Source: Rosa chinensis (lineage: Eukaryota > Streptophyta > Magnoliopsida > Rosales > Rosaceae). Taken from it: 64,000 bases of DNA. Shown here piece after piece: positions 23,801 to 33,206 of this stretch (the stretch's first letter is position 1; the number at the start of each line of letters is the position of its first letter). The DNA is taken from contig NC_037091.1 in the NCBI RefSeq assembly GCF_002994745.2, positions 27,099,789 to 27,163,788 of the forward strand. The letters run 5' to 3'. Below the pieces are notes generated by a model. It searched no databases, was not told where the DNA came from, and worked only from the letters and a program-made list of their open reading frames with translations. A program made the translations under genes and the position numbers.

Positions 23801-24776
23801 TCAATGTCTTTTCTGTAGTTTGTCATTACAAAAACTTTGAAACAATGGTTTGCATTTTTTAAGAACTTTAATTTCAACTTTCTTTTCTTTCAGATGGACT
23901 TTCCTACCTTTGCATGCATCATTATGCTTATCGGACTAATGAACTATTAGAAATTTTTGTTCAAGAGTTAAGACCTTGCCAATTTTGGTGCTCTTGGCCT
24001 TTAGTACTGGATACATACACGTTAATACATCAGTTCAATTAAGGAATAAGCAATGCTATCTTTGGAAACAATGACTATTGTTCACTGGTATCCATGTTCT
24101 GGTAACAATGACTATTGTTCACTGGTATCCATGTTCTGGTATACTGAGTTCCACAGTTCCAGCATTATGTGTCCTCCTAGCATGCCCTGAATTTAGTAAA
24201 ATTTGTTGTTTTGATCTAGTGTGGCAGAGAATTGAAACTTTAAACGAACAAAAATGAAGTGATTCTAGGTCTGCTTGAGTGATATTCCATTTCTATATGA
24301 TGCAGCTTCAAGATCCAAGCCTCGATATCCACAAGGAAGGAAAGTATCTCGTACTTGCTGTTCAAGAGCTGGTATCTGGAGATCAAAGTGAAGGAAGATT
24401 TGTGTTTGGCCGTGAAAACAGGAAGCCAAAGGAGTCCGGTGATAACAGCAGATTCACAAGGGATGGAACCAATCCTAAGAGTTTGCTACAAACTCTATTG
24501 ATGAGAGCAGGACATTCACCTCCAAAATACAAAACCAAGCACCTCAAGACAAATGAGTTCAGAGCACTTGTGGAGTTCAAGGGCATGCAATTTGTTGGGA
24601 AGCCCAAGAAAAATAAGCAGCTTGCCGAAAGGGATGCTGCCATAGAAGCACTGGCCTGGTTGACTCACACCTCAGACAACAGTCGTGATGAAGATGACAA
24701 CTCCCCACCTGATGTCACTAACAACATGCTGAAACTTCTGGGGAAACGTAGAAGATCAAAGCGCCACTCTGGTTAA
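10562..24776 (+). CDS. DExH-box ATP-dependent RNA helicase, plant DExH3/DExH5 (DHX36-like) group
   Basis: Eighteen exons join in frame to 1148 aa: 10562-10783, 10860-11102, 11171-11410, 11912-12007, 12704-12892, 13041-13200, 13294-13424, 14584-14754, 16894-17166, 18912-19106, 19555-19758, 21579-21648, 21767-21915, 22038-22346, 22434-22493, 23108-23260, 23388-23498, 24306-24776. All introns are GT-AG. Motifs: Walker A GETGCGKT (273-280), TQPRR, DEIH (374-377), SAT (406-408), TNMAEAS (593-599), and QRRGRAGR (640-647, split across the exon 10/11 junction). The HA2/OB-fold region follows, then a dsRNA-binding domain at about 1048-1112 and a basic tail ([11 protein letters not shown]). The N-terminus ([15 protein letters not shown]...) is Arg/Ser-rich with few acids, like a mitochondrial presequence. 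Family members unwind RNA or G-quadruplexes using ATP; Arabidopsis relatives include mitochondrial ABO6. The exact orthologue is not settled. Introns 7-11 are swollen by transposon remnants, but no exon is damaged. Confidence 0.93.
13826..14438 (+). mobile_element. 5'-truncated L1 LINE with 18-bp target duplication, in helicase intron 7
   Basis: The insert spans 13844-14420 and is flanked by the identical 18-mer AATTTACCGATAGATGTT (13826-13843 and 14421-14438). The 3' end has AATAAA-like sequence and a poly-A run (14412-14420). The insert encodes the L1 C-terminal tail: a zf-RVT zinc-finger-like stretch ([23 protein letters not shown]) read from about 13884 and then [10 protein letters not shown]...FWASLW. 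It lies in the same orientation as the host gene. Confidence 0.88.
15300..16090 (+). mobile_element. Old degenerate L1 LINE tail in helicase intron 8
   Basis: In broken frames, the translation shows the C-terminal L1 pattern: [14 protein letters not shown] with a following H/C pair and W-rich stretch (about 15330-15440), then WMEQN...DLADEL...RMRSF (about 15930-16000). Stops and frameshifts are frequent, so it is much older than the LINE in intron 7. The limits are approximate. Confidence 0.5.
16275..16653 (+). mobile_element. Short 5'-truncated LINE with target duplication, in helicase intron 8
   Basis: The insert (16289-16640) ends in a poly-A run (16628-16640) and is flanked by AAATGTGGATGCCG at 16275-16288 and 16640-16653; the first A of the right copy may belong to the tail. 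The translation [20 protein letters not shown] around 16410-16475 resembles the RNase H end of plant L1 ORF2. It is in sense orientation to the helicase. Confidence 0.75.
17943..18822. mobile_element. MITE with GGGCATCTCCAA termini in helicase intron 9
   Basis: Perfect 12-bp inverted ends: GGGCATCTCCAA (17943-17954) and TTGGAGATGCCC (18811-18822). Next to the left end is 'gggcgctaaac..gtttttagcccc', a sub-terminal arrangement seen in common plant hAT/Harbinger-type MITEs. Flanking trinucleotides are TTA and ATA, so a target duplication is imperfect or lost. The 880-bp interior has no transposase. Confidence 0.65.
20823..20860. repeat. (TA)n microsatellite in helicase intron 11
   Basis: About 19 TA dinucleotides. 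A shorter (GT)n run lies at 20689-20704. Confidence 0.9.
20880..21345 (+). mobile_element. Possible L1-type retroposon remnant in helicase intron 11
   Basis: A GC-richer block ends in 'gttaatagaaggg' followed by an A-rich tail (21317-21340), the usual shape of a plant L1 3' end. No conserved reverse-transcriptase residues and no target duplication were found, so this rests on tail shape only. Confidence 0.3.
22824..22985. mobile_element. Small MITE (about 162 bp) in helicase intron 15
   Basis: The left end tgggagtgaaattcacactc (22824-22843) is matched by inverted gagtgtgaatttcattctc at the right (22967-22985). The interior is AT-rich and noncoding. Intron 15 would otherwise be short. Confidence 0.7.
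24067..24140. repeat. Perfect 37-bp tandem duplication in helicase intron 17
   Basis: The unit beginning aacaatgactattgttcact occurs twice head to tail (24067-24103, 24104-24140) with no visible difference, so the duplication is recent. Confidence 0.9.
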
Positions 24777-24988
24777 TCTAGAAGATCAAGCTGCTGCCGT
24801 AGGACAGGAGTTGACAGTGGTATTGATATGGAAGTGCAGGGTACCCTAGTTAAATCCGGATTGAAACAGGTTGTGGGACTTTGTCAAATACCAAAGAACT
24901 ATTTAGATGCAGTTTGAAAAAGAAAAAGCCTTTTATCTCAATGAGATTATTGGGTGTAATTGTAATCATTAGCATATGTAAATACACA
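24777..24988 (+). other. 3' flank / probable 3' UTR of the helicase gene
   Basis: Sequence directly after the TAA at 24774-24776. No canonical AATAAA was seen. It leads straight into the tandem repeat that follows. Confidence 0.4.
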
Positions 24989-25349
24989 GCAGGATTCTAT
25001 ATATCAGAGAGGTGTCATAGGTAGTTCCATGAAATCCATTATTTTCATGAAATTTCGACAGCATTTGGTGGTTCATGAGGATGGTTTACTATTATTATTA
25101 TTACACACACACACACAGAGCAGGATTCTATATATCAGAGGTGTCATAGGTAGTTCCATGAAATCCATTATTTTCATGAAATTTCGACAGCATTTGGTGG
25201 TTCATGAGGATGGTTTACTATTATTATTATTACACCACAGCAGGATCTTCTATATATCAGAGGTGTCATAGGTAGTTCCATGAAATCCATTATTTTCATG
25301 AAATTTCGACAGCATTTGGTGGTTCACGAGGATGGTTTACTATTATTAT

Positions 25350-25357
<8 letters not shown>
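24989..25357. repeat. Triplicated ~120-bp tandem repeat just downstream of the helicase
   Basis: Three head-to-tail units begin with gcaggatt-like sequence at about 24989, 25120 and 25239. Each carries 'ggtgtcataggtagttcc', 'cgacagcatttggtggttca', a (TTA)n run and a CA-rich end. Differences are mainly repeat-length changes. It may fall in the 3' UTR or polyadenylation region. Short open frames through it are repeat artefacts. Confidence 0.88.

Positions 25358-25412
<55 letters not shown>
25354..25412. repeat. Compound (AC)n(AT)n microsatellite
   Basis: About 14 AC units pass directly into about 15 AT units, at the end of the third tandem copy. Confidence 0.9.
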
Positions 25413-25415
<3 letters not shown>

Positions 25416-25618
25416 TTGAGATATCCCTGGAAGGATTTTATTTTATTTTATTTATTTATTTTTTCTTCTTCTCAAAATTGTTATCTTGCATGCAACGAAG
25501 AGCCCAGAACAGGTTCCATCAAACTGGAAGCACAAAATATGCCGTGCTTAACAAGTTTTACACATCTACATTATCAATTGAGACGGTATAAAGTGAGACA
25601 TGTACATTGGGTGATGCA

Positions 25619-25760
25619 GGTTTTTCCCATCTATTCCTATATGTTAGATCCAAGTATGTGTATGAGCCATAATATATAAACCAGGGCTAGGTTTTTCCCA
25701 TCTATTCCTATATGTTAGATCCAAGTACGGGTATGAGCCATAATATATCTACCAGGGCTA
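25619..25760. repeat. 71-bp tandem duplication
   Basis: The unit starting ggtttttcccatctattcct is present at 25619 and again at 25690, with a few substitutions (tgtg/cggg, aaac/ctac). Confidence 0.85.
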
Positions 25761-25879
25761 GGAAATAGCTGATCGACTGTTGAAGCTTTGTTATATTTTA
25801 ACTACAATATACAAACTTGACTAGCATTCATGCCAAGTATGTACAATAGATTATAAATAGTGTCTTTAATTATGTCAGA

Positions 25880-26041
25880 TCACTTCCAGACCTTGATTGT
25901 CCCATCCCTACTGCTTGATATTAAGCGTCTTTGATACAACTTAACAGAGGCCAATGAAAGGATTGAATCACGATGGCAGCCAGCAGCTGCAAGAACTGCC
26001 TTGGCTGTCAACTTTGTTGTTAGAGGCCGTCTCTTTCTCTC
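25880..26041 (-). pseudogene. C-terminal WD40 fragment, VPS15-like
   Basis: On the minus strand, an acceptor-like CCGTAG precedes a 53-codon open stretch that ends in TGA (25882-25880). The translation includes AAAGCHRDSILSLASVKL and ends SSSRDGTIKVWK, a typical last WD40 blade. It resembles the C-terminus of plant VPS15, the regulatory subunit of the PI3-kinase complex; that assignment is from recall, not a search. No kinase, HEAT or other WD40 exons were found upstream before the transposon-rich zone at 26.7 kb, so this is most likely a truncated duplicate. Alternatives are another WD40 protein, or a gene whose remaining exons are too diverged to see. Confidence 0.5.
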
Positions 26042-26759
26042 CTACGGTAAAAGCAACAGCAAGTTTAAGAATTCTACGTGCAAACTGCAAAAGTAACAAT
26101 AAACAATATATCTTTCTAATTGAAACAAGACTTCATTGCTAACAAGAAAAAGCGAGTACACAAGGCTTGAAACACCAACACAAAGCTACGAAAACAAACA
26201 GAGTAACAGACCAAGTGGAACAAGAATAGCTTAAATCCTAGAGTCCTAGACATGTTAGTGTGCTTCCTTCTAGTCCATAATAAAGCCTAGACATAGAAAC
26301 AAAACCCCTGACCACAGAAGTTACCAAAGCCTAAATGGAAGTCCAAACTTAACTCTCCCATATTAACTCTCCACCAGGCCCCAAGTTGTCTTGCAAAAAT
26401 TCTCGGATTTCTTTCAATCCTCATGACCTTAATAAGAGCAAAGCACCGAGCATCCACATAAAATCCTTCTTCCTACCCCAGAAAAGCCTTGTTAGAAGTA
26501 ATAATTTTCTACAGCCAAGTGGTCTGTTGTAGAAAATTGTACAAATAGGAAAAACAATAAGAATAACGAGGGGGAGACCTGTGACTAAACTTTGACCTTC
26601 TTAAATGAAACAAAAGTATAAAACAAAAGCAAACATCTGCGGCGGCGGTGCTTTGGCTCCACAAAACCCTAGCCTGCAACGTCGACGTTCGCGGTGGTGC
26701 TGTTGTAGACGGAAAAGTTCTGGGCCAATGGCGGCGACGTCGAGATACACACACACACA
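26042..26759. other. Intergenic, nothing recognised
   Basis: No supported gene. A G+C-rich stretch at 26635-26735 opens a short minus-strand frame with no recognisable motif. Confidence 0.4.
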
Positions 26760-27160
26760 GGGCCCTTCCAATAAGGGATCTCTTTTTTTGGTCTTTTATA
26801 GGGATAGGCATTTGACAAACTTTTTGATTATATTTCGGCATCTCAACCGTTCATTTTTTAGGTCCTAATGTGTAGATCACTTATGCAAATTTTCAGCCAA
26901 ATCAGTGATCGTTAATGCATCCAAAACTTCAATTTACACGAACGGACCAAATCTGTTTAACCGGAACCGTCCGTATTTATAATGGTAAATTGCAGTTTTG
27001 GATGCTTTAACGATCATCAAATTGGCTGAAAATTTGCAGAAGTGATCTATAAATTAGGACCTAAAAACTGAACGGTTGAGATGTGAAAATATGATCGAAA
27101 AGTTGGTCTAATGCCCTATCCCTAAAAAAGACCAAAAAAAGGGATCCCTCACTAGAAGGG

Positions 27161-27163
<3 letters not shown>
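26760..27163. mobile_element. Fold-back MITE, 404 bp
   Basis: Nearly the whole element is an inverted repeat. It begins GGGCCCTTCCA and ends GAAGGGCCC. Paired blocks include 'tttttttggtctttt' near 26784 against 'aaaagaccaaaaaaa' near 27126, 'caaccgttca' against 'tgaacggttg', and 'aaattttcagccaa' against 'ttggctgaaaattt'. RNA from it would form a long hairpin. It sits between a short (AC)n run and a (TA)n run (27164-27206), so a target duplication cannot be read. Confidence 0.8.
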
Positions 27164-27212
<49 letters not shown>

Positions 27213-27489
27213 TCTATTAATGGTGCAGTCAAAAGCTGCAGAGCGTATGACCCAGATCGCATCTCTAAAAAATTATTTTCTAATAAATAACTGATATGTT
27301 TTTAATAATATAATATAGAAATAATTTTTTTAATTCTAAAACTTCTGAAAATTGTAATAAATAGCTCTAGGGTCGGCAAAAATTCATAAAAATTCTCAGA
27401 AACTCAACGTGATGTGTACTTTAATATTTTGTCTCCAAAACTTTTACTCGTGAATGGTCTAGCCATTCGAAGTGCGAGTTAATAGAAAT

Positions 27490-27958
27490 AAGAAAAAAAA
27501 CTTGGTCGGTTGACCGAGCGGATCGACGTAATAACTACTATGGAATTTTCCAAATTTTTTACCTAAAGCCTAAAATGATGTATTTGGCACATCTAACGGA
27601 TGACATCTTAATCTCACGATCCAGCTTTACCCTTGCTCTTTGAAGCGTGTAGTGAAAAAAATAGGGTTATTAAAATTAAGTCGTTTGACCGAGCCGATCG
27701 ACATCCTAACGATGACGGATTTATCCGATTTTTTGAACCGAAGCCTAAAATAATGTACATGGCACATCTGATGGAAGATTTCTCAAGTGTACGATCCGAT
27801 GACGCCCTTGCCCTTTGAAGGTTGTAGAGAACAAAAATAGGATTACTAAACCTTAATCGTTTGACTGAGCCGATCGACATCCTAATGATGACGGATTTTT
27901 CCCAATTTTGGACCCGAAGCCTAACATAATATAGTTGGCACATCCAATGGACAGTTTT
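27490..27958. repeat. ~175-bp satellite array, block 1
   Basis: About 2.5 degenerate monomers. Each has, in order: an A-run with 'agggttatta', 'tcgtttgaccgagccgatcg', 'tgacgga.ttt', 'gaagcctaaaataatgta', 'ggcacatctgacggaaggat', 'tctcaagtgtacgatccgat', and 'ccttgccctttgaagcttgt'. The last monomer is cut by the solo LTR at 27959. The sequence between 27207 and 27489 is unassigned. Confidence 0.85.
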
Positions 27959-29803
27959 TGATAAGAGCATTTTTATGCAACATTTTAATAATTATTTCCC
28001 CATATTTTTCTTAGTTATTTCCTTTACTTAATCATTTTTAATTGAGTTTCTATTTTCTAGGTACATTGGAATAAATGACAAGGAAATGAGCTGAAATGAA
28101 GAAATGGAGTTTTCCTGGTCCAACTAGGAATCTCAGTCAACGCAGGAATCCTGATGAGGCTAGGGAACCTGAAGGCACTAGGAGACATCATGGCTTGAAA
28201 ATGACGTTGGAGATATTTTGAGAGAATAAATCTTTAATTGCCGTGAATTATCAAGAGAAGATTATGGAGAAAACGTGAAAATCAAGGGAGAGTCATAAGA
28301 AGATTACGTTGGAGATATTATTGGGGAATTAAATCTGATTTTGCCATGGGAAATTATGGAGTTAATGTCAAAAATCAAGAGATGATCAAGGATAATGATG
28401 CCATGGAGAGATTTAAGGGAGAAAAGGTCCAAAATGAGTCCAGATACATTGTCTAGGTTCATGCCTAGATATTTGGCCGAAAATTGTGAATAAAATCAGA
28501 TTAAATCATGGGAAAATCAGCAACAAAATATTAGGGATTGATTTTGGAGCTTTTTGATTGGTTGAGTGACATGGCAGAGCTGACGTGGCATTAATTCATT
28601 GGTCGAAGCTGTGTGGTGCAACCAGAAAATTCTTTGGAAATTAAATTCATGAAGCCTTGCCTTCCCCTATATATAGCCTCCTCTCCAGACGTTGTAGACA
28701 CACACCAACACACAACAACATACTACAACACCACAAAAACACCTCTCTCCCTCAGTAAATAAACATCAGAAAAATTCTCTCCGTTCTCTAGTCTTCAGAA
28801 GCTCTGCGTCTCAACCAAGGAGGAAAAGAAGTCATGCAATACATCAAGATCCTAGCCACCATCCATCCTTGGGTCGTCCCTAGAAGGTTGCTTGCTTTCA
28901 AGGATCTTTGAGTTCTTCGTCCCAAGGCCATGTCATCCATCTTTCACAGTGTATTTCATACTTTCTTTTGTTTTCCTTTGTCTGATTTTGTAGAGTTATG
29001 AATTCTAGTTAACATGACGTTAAGGGCAAAGTTTAAAGCCCATTTATATGTTTTGAAATAAAATTGTGATTTCTTTATGTTGATTTATATGTTGCTTATG
29101 TGAGATTGCTTGATTGATTTTGTTTTACAGAAAACTTTTATATGTATGTGTTCTTTGGTGGCCAACTTAGGATATATGCATGTAATTGGAGCTAGATTTA
29201 AGTAGTAAAGGCTTTGGACAAAAGTCGAAATCAATTAAGGAGGATTGCAAATAGGTGAACTTATTCATAACTAGGTTGTGCACTTTGGTTGACATCCTTT
29301 CTTTGTTCTTAATGCATTGAATGTGTTCTTGATTAGCTAGCTTTCTAGACTATGATTGCATGTTCAATAGGATTGATTTAGGAGCTTTCACTTAGATTAA
29401 TTATTCAAGGAAAGTAAAAAATAGGAAATCGTTTGCTTTCTAACGTTTCACATAGTCAACTTCTTTCTCATGACATAGAAGATCAACTATAGGAATTGTG
29501 ATTGGATTTCATTCATATGATTGTGGTTTTGATCTTTGTTACTTGCGTTCCGTATATATGTTTTTACATTTTCTTTATTTAATTTTTAATTTAATAATCC
29601 TAAAACCCCCTTTTGTGTTCACTTGTATATATTTCTATTCTTTGTTTTATTTTTGTAAATAATACTTTATACTTATTGTAATTAATTATTTGTTTTTACA
29701 ATTACAGGTGTACCCTCAATCCCCGGTTAGAACGATCCCTACTTATTCTATACTAACAATGACATTTTCAGGGTTAAATTATGCGCTTGCTCATAGCGTA
29801 TCA
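27959..29803 (+). mobile_element. Solo LTR, 1845 bp, relative of the composite element's LTR
   Basis: It starts TGATAAGAGCATTTTTATGC and ends GCGCTTGCTCATAGCGTATCA minus one base of overlap, giving TG...CA ends. The 5-bp duplication GTTTT flanks it (27954-27958 and 29804-29808). The start and end match, with divergence, the reverse complement of the 2.0-kb LTRs at 40826-57290; both contain 'tcagggttaaattatgcgct' near the end. A TATA-like tatatatag lies near 28669. No second LTR or interior remains, so LTR-LTR recombination has probably removed the rest. Confidence 0.88.
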
Positions 29804-30740
29804 GTTTTTCAATAGTAAGATCAAATGACGCCCTTGCCCTTTGAATCTTGTATTGAGAGAGAATAGGTTTATTAAGTCTTAATTGCTTGACCGAGCTGAT
29901 CGATATAATAAGGATGATGGATTTTTTTTCGAATTTTGGAGCCGAAACCTAAAATAATGTTCTTCACAAATCTAACGGAAGGATTCTCAAGTGCACGATC
30001 CGATGCTGGTCATGCCTTTAAAAGGTTGTATAGAGAAAAAAAAAAGGTTATTATGCCTTAGTCGTTTGACCGAGCCGATCGACACCCTAAGGATGACGGA
30101 TTTATCCGAATTTTAGAACCAAAGCCTAAAATAATGTATATAGCACATCTGACCGAAGATTTCTCCAGTGTAAGATCCGATGACTCCCTTGCCCTCTGAA
30201 GGTCGTAGAGAAAAAAAATAGGGTTATTAAGCCTTAATCATTTGACTGGGCCGATCGACATCCTGAAGCTGACAGATTTTTCCCAATTTTGGACCCGAAG
30301 ACTAACATAATATAGTTGGCACATCTGACGGTAGGATTCTCAAATGTACAATCCAATGAGAACCTTGCCTTTGAAGCTTGTAGTGGAAAAAAACGAAAAG
30401 AAAAAAAGAAGAGGGTTATTAACCTCTAATCCTTTGACCAGGTGGATCAACATCCTCTCAATGAAGGATTTTTCCGAATTTTGGACCCAAAGTCTAAAAT
30501 AATATACTTGGCACATCTGACTGAAGGATTCTCAAGTGGACGATCCGATTACCGCCTTGCCCTTCGAAGCTTGTAGTGAAAAAAAAATAGGGTTATTAAG
30601 CTTTAGTCGTTTGACCGAGTCGATCGATGACGAATTTGTCCGATTTTTGGAGCCGAAGTCTAAGATAATGTACTTGACACATCTAACGGAAGGATTCTCA
30701 AATGTACAATTAGATGATAGCCTTGCCCTTTGAAGCTTGT
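29804..30740. repeat. ~175-bp satellite array, block 2
   Basis: About 5.5 degenerate monomers, continuing the monomer cut at 27958. One unit carries an expanded A/G-rich run (30388-30412). The block ends inside a monomer at 'gaagcttgt', where the next LTR is inserted. Confidence 0.85.
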
Positions 30741-33206
30741 TGTTACACCCCATATCTGATATACCTTTTTACTGAGTTACATGAAATTCTTTATGGTTAC
30801 CGTTCGCGGTTATAATTTTAACGTTTAGGGGGTGGTTAAAAATTGACTTTTTATGAGTTAAAAATTTGAGAAAATTTCCTTCATGAAAGTTGTAGAGGAT
30901 GTTAAACAGAGCGCGTGCATATGTGGTACGTAAAAATCGGAGTTCGTATGCAAAAGTTATGAGTGAATTACGAAAATTACTGTTTATGGTAAATTTTTGA
31001 TATATAAGGAAAGTTACCCGGGTAGGTTTCCAAAACCGGAAACCCACCCCTCTTTTTCTCTCTCTCTCCCCGACTCTTCCTCCCCTCTCGGCCGAATTCT
31101 TTCCCCTTCGATTTCTTCCTCTTCCGGCCGACTCCGGACGTAATCCGGCCACCCCCAAGCTCGGTTTCTTCCCCCGGTCACGTCTGTGGAGGTATCTTTG
31201 GACGATTTGGCCGGAAAAGCTCGGATCGAAGGAAATTCCTCCCCGGTTGCAGTTTTGGGATTTTGCCGATTTCCGGCCATTCCGGCCACCTCCGGCCGCC
31301 ATATTCCCATCGAAGGTACGGTTTTTGATGGTGATTATTTTCCCTAAGGTGGTTCGTTCCAATTTGCATTGTAGAAGCCGAATTGATAATTTTCCATTCT
31401 AGGGTTCTTGGAGCTTCGGGGCTTTCCTTCACCGGCTCGATTCGGCCACTTAGAGGTAAAATTGATCAATGTTATAGTTGAGAAGTTGTTTGGGTCTGTT
31501 GAGATGATGTTGTTGCCGGAATTTGGTGGTCATCGGGGAAGGTCGCCGCCGGCGCGTGGGGACACTGTGGGTAGCGCGTGGAGGCGCGTATAGCAGGGTT
31601 TTAGATGTCGTTTTAATCCCCTATACCAGTTAATGATTGTAGAATGTAATGTGTGAAGTTTGGTTGACATCGGGGGAATTTCGGATTGAGTTTAAATCGT
31701 ATAATTAACGGTTTACGTGAATTCGAACGCCGGAATTATTTCGAATTCACTCGAGAATTAATTCATCGGTGATTGATTATTGACGAAGTATTAAGGATGG
31801 ATGTTGTAGAGTGTTGAGAAGTCGGTTTTAGGAAGGGGGGATTATTTTGAACTTCCAATTATAAGTATCGTAAAGTTAAAGTTCCGTCCTGTGAATTATA
31901 TATATTTATGAATGTTATTCGTACAGGACGAGAGGAGTCTCCACACGAGGAGAATCACGAGCGACGTCAGGATTGACCGCATATTGTGAGTGGACCTTTG
32001 ATTTTAATTGATGCATGCAAATTATATTCCGCAAGTTTTGAGTTTATCGATTTATCAATTTAATTATCGAGCATTTTATTTTGGTTTGGATTATTGAATG
32101 ATTTATTGGTTTGAACTTTTGAATTTAGATTCATTATGCTCGATTTGAGGATTTTGATTTATGCGGATTCGGAAATCGATACTTATTTATACCCTATTTA
32201 TATTTGAACCTGAGATGAGCTTGGCGTGCGGGGTCACGTCTTTATTCATTGGATTCCGATTTTTCGAGATAAGTGGGGAAATTATACAGATTTACTGGCT
32301 TTTGACGATCTTCTTCCTCACCATACGCGGGTCATGTGAATAGGTCTCCTCCTCACTTACTTTGTGTTTGTGAGTGGCAGTGAGGTAGCTTTCTCCTCCT
32401 CACGTGGGTGGTAGTCGAGGTGATATTCTCCTCCTCACACAATCTATGTGTGAATGGAAGTTGAGGTTATTAGTTCTCCTCCTCGCACAATCTATGTGTG
32501 AGTGGCAGTCGAGGGTAGGTTGAGCCTGAGGGGCTCCATTCCCGTATGGTGAACCCATTTTCCCCATGTTCTTTTGTTGTTGTTCTTGACTAGCGGGGCT
32601 AGTCGGTCTTTTCTTAATTATTGCATGCATCGGGAGTTTTTAAAGAAATAAATGTGGGAAAGTATAAAATCTTTTTTGTTTAAAGTTATTTATTTTTGTC
32701 CACTCACGCTAACGTTTTATATACTTTTCCCTGGGCCCTTCGGTTTCAAATGCCCAGATTACAGTACAGTTGCTCGGTGTACGAGAGTGAGCCATAGTGA
32801 CCGCACCTGCTTCCGCCATCGCATTCTGTAGGTTACCTGGTTAACCTACTATATTCCTTGTTTATTTATATTCCTAGAATGCTTTGATTACTAAGGGATA
32901 TGTGACCCAACTTATGTGTATTATATTTGAGGTCTATGACCTAACTTTGGTGATTGTAGTAACTTGTACCTTTCGGAGATTTTATATGATGTTGTTAGCC
33001 TTGAGATGGATTGTCTGAATTTGGGGAGCAGTGTGGCTCCAGGAGTTGTGGTTGGTTAATTAGAAGTGAAATTTTGGTTTCCGCAGGTTTTTGGGTTAAC
33101 CATCTTTTAGGGAGGTTATGCCGAAATTTTTGGTAAATCTCCTTTAAAGGTGGGTCCCGCAGGGCCACTTCGGATTCCAGGGTGGAATTCGGGGCGGGTC
33201 TTGTCA
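30741..33206 (+). mobile_element. Solo LTR of a large Ty3-type retrotransposon, 2466 bp
   Basis: It starts TGTTACACCCCATATC and ends GGGCGGGTCTTGTCA. Flanks are CTTGT (30736-30740) and GTTGT (33207-33211), a 5-bp duplication with one mismatch. Satellite monomers read 'gaagcttgtagtga' at this point, so CTTGT is the original. It carries the 'gttgtagaggatgttaaac' and 'atcggagttcgtatgcaaaa' stretches also seen (inverted, diverged) in the LTR at 35620-38134. No gag-pol is present. Short open frames at 30769-31593 lack recognisable domains. Confidence 0.75.
32343..32520. repeat. Short tandem motifs inside the 2466-bp LTR
   Basis: Four degenerate units of about 45-60 bp, each with 'tctcctcctcac' or 'tctcctcctcgc' followed by 'gtgagtggcagt.gaggt'-type sequence. 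Confidence 0.75.

Noticed and set aside
12710..24776. Helicase exons read as separate small genes
   Set aside because: Consistent GT-AG sites and phases join them into one 1148-residue frame with all DExH motifs in order.
31014..31362. Basic, Gly/Arg-rich minus-strand frames in the 2466-bp LTR
   Set aside because: They come from a GC-rich part of the LTR, opposite to its inferred transcription, with no gag-like motif.
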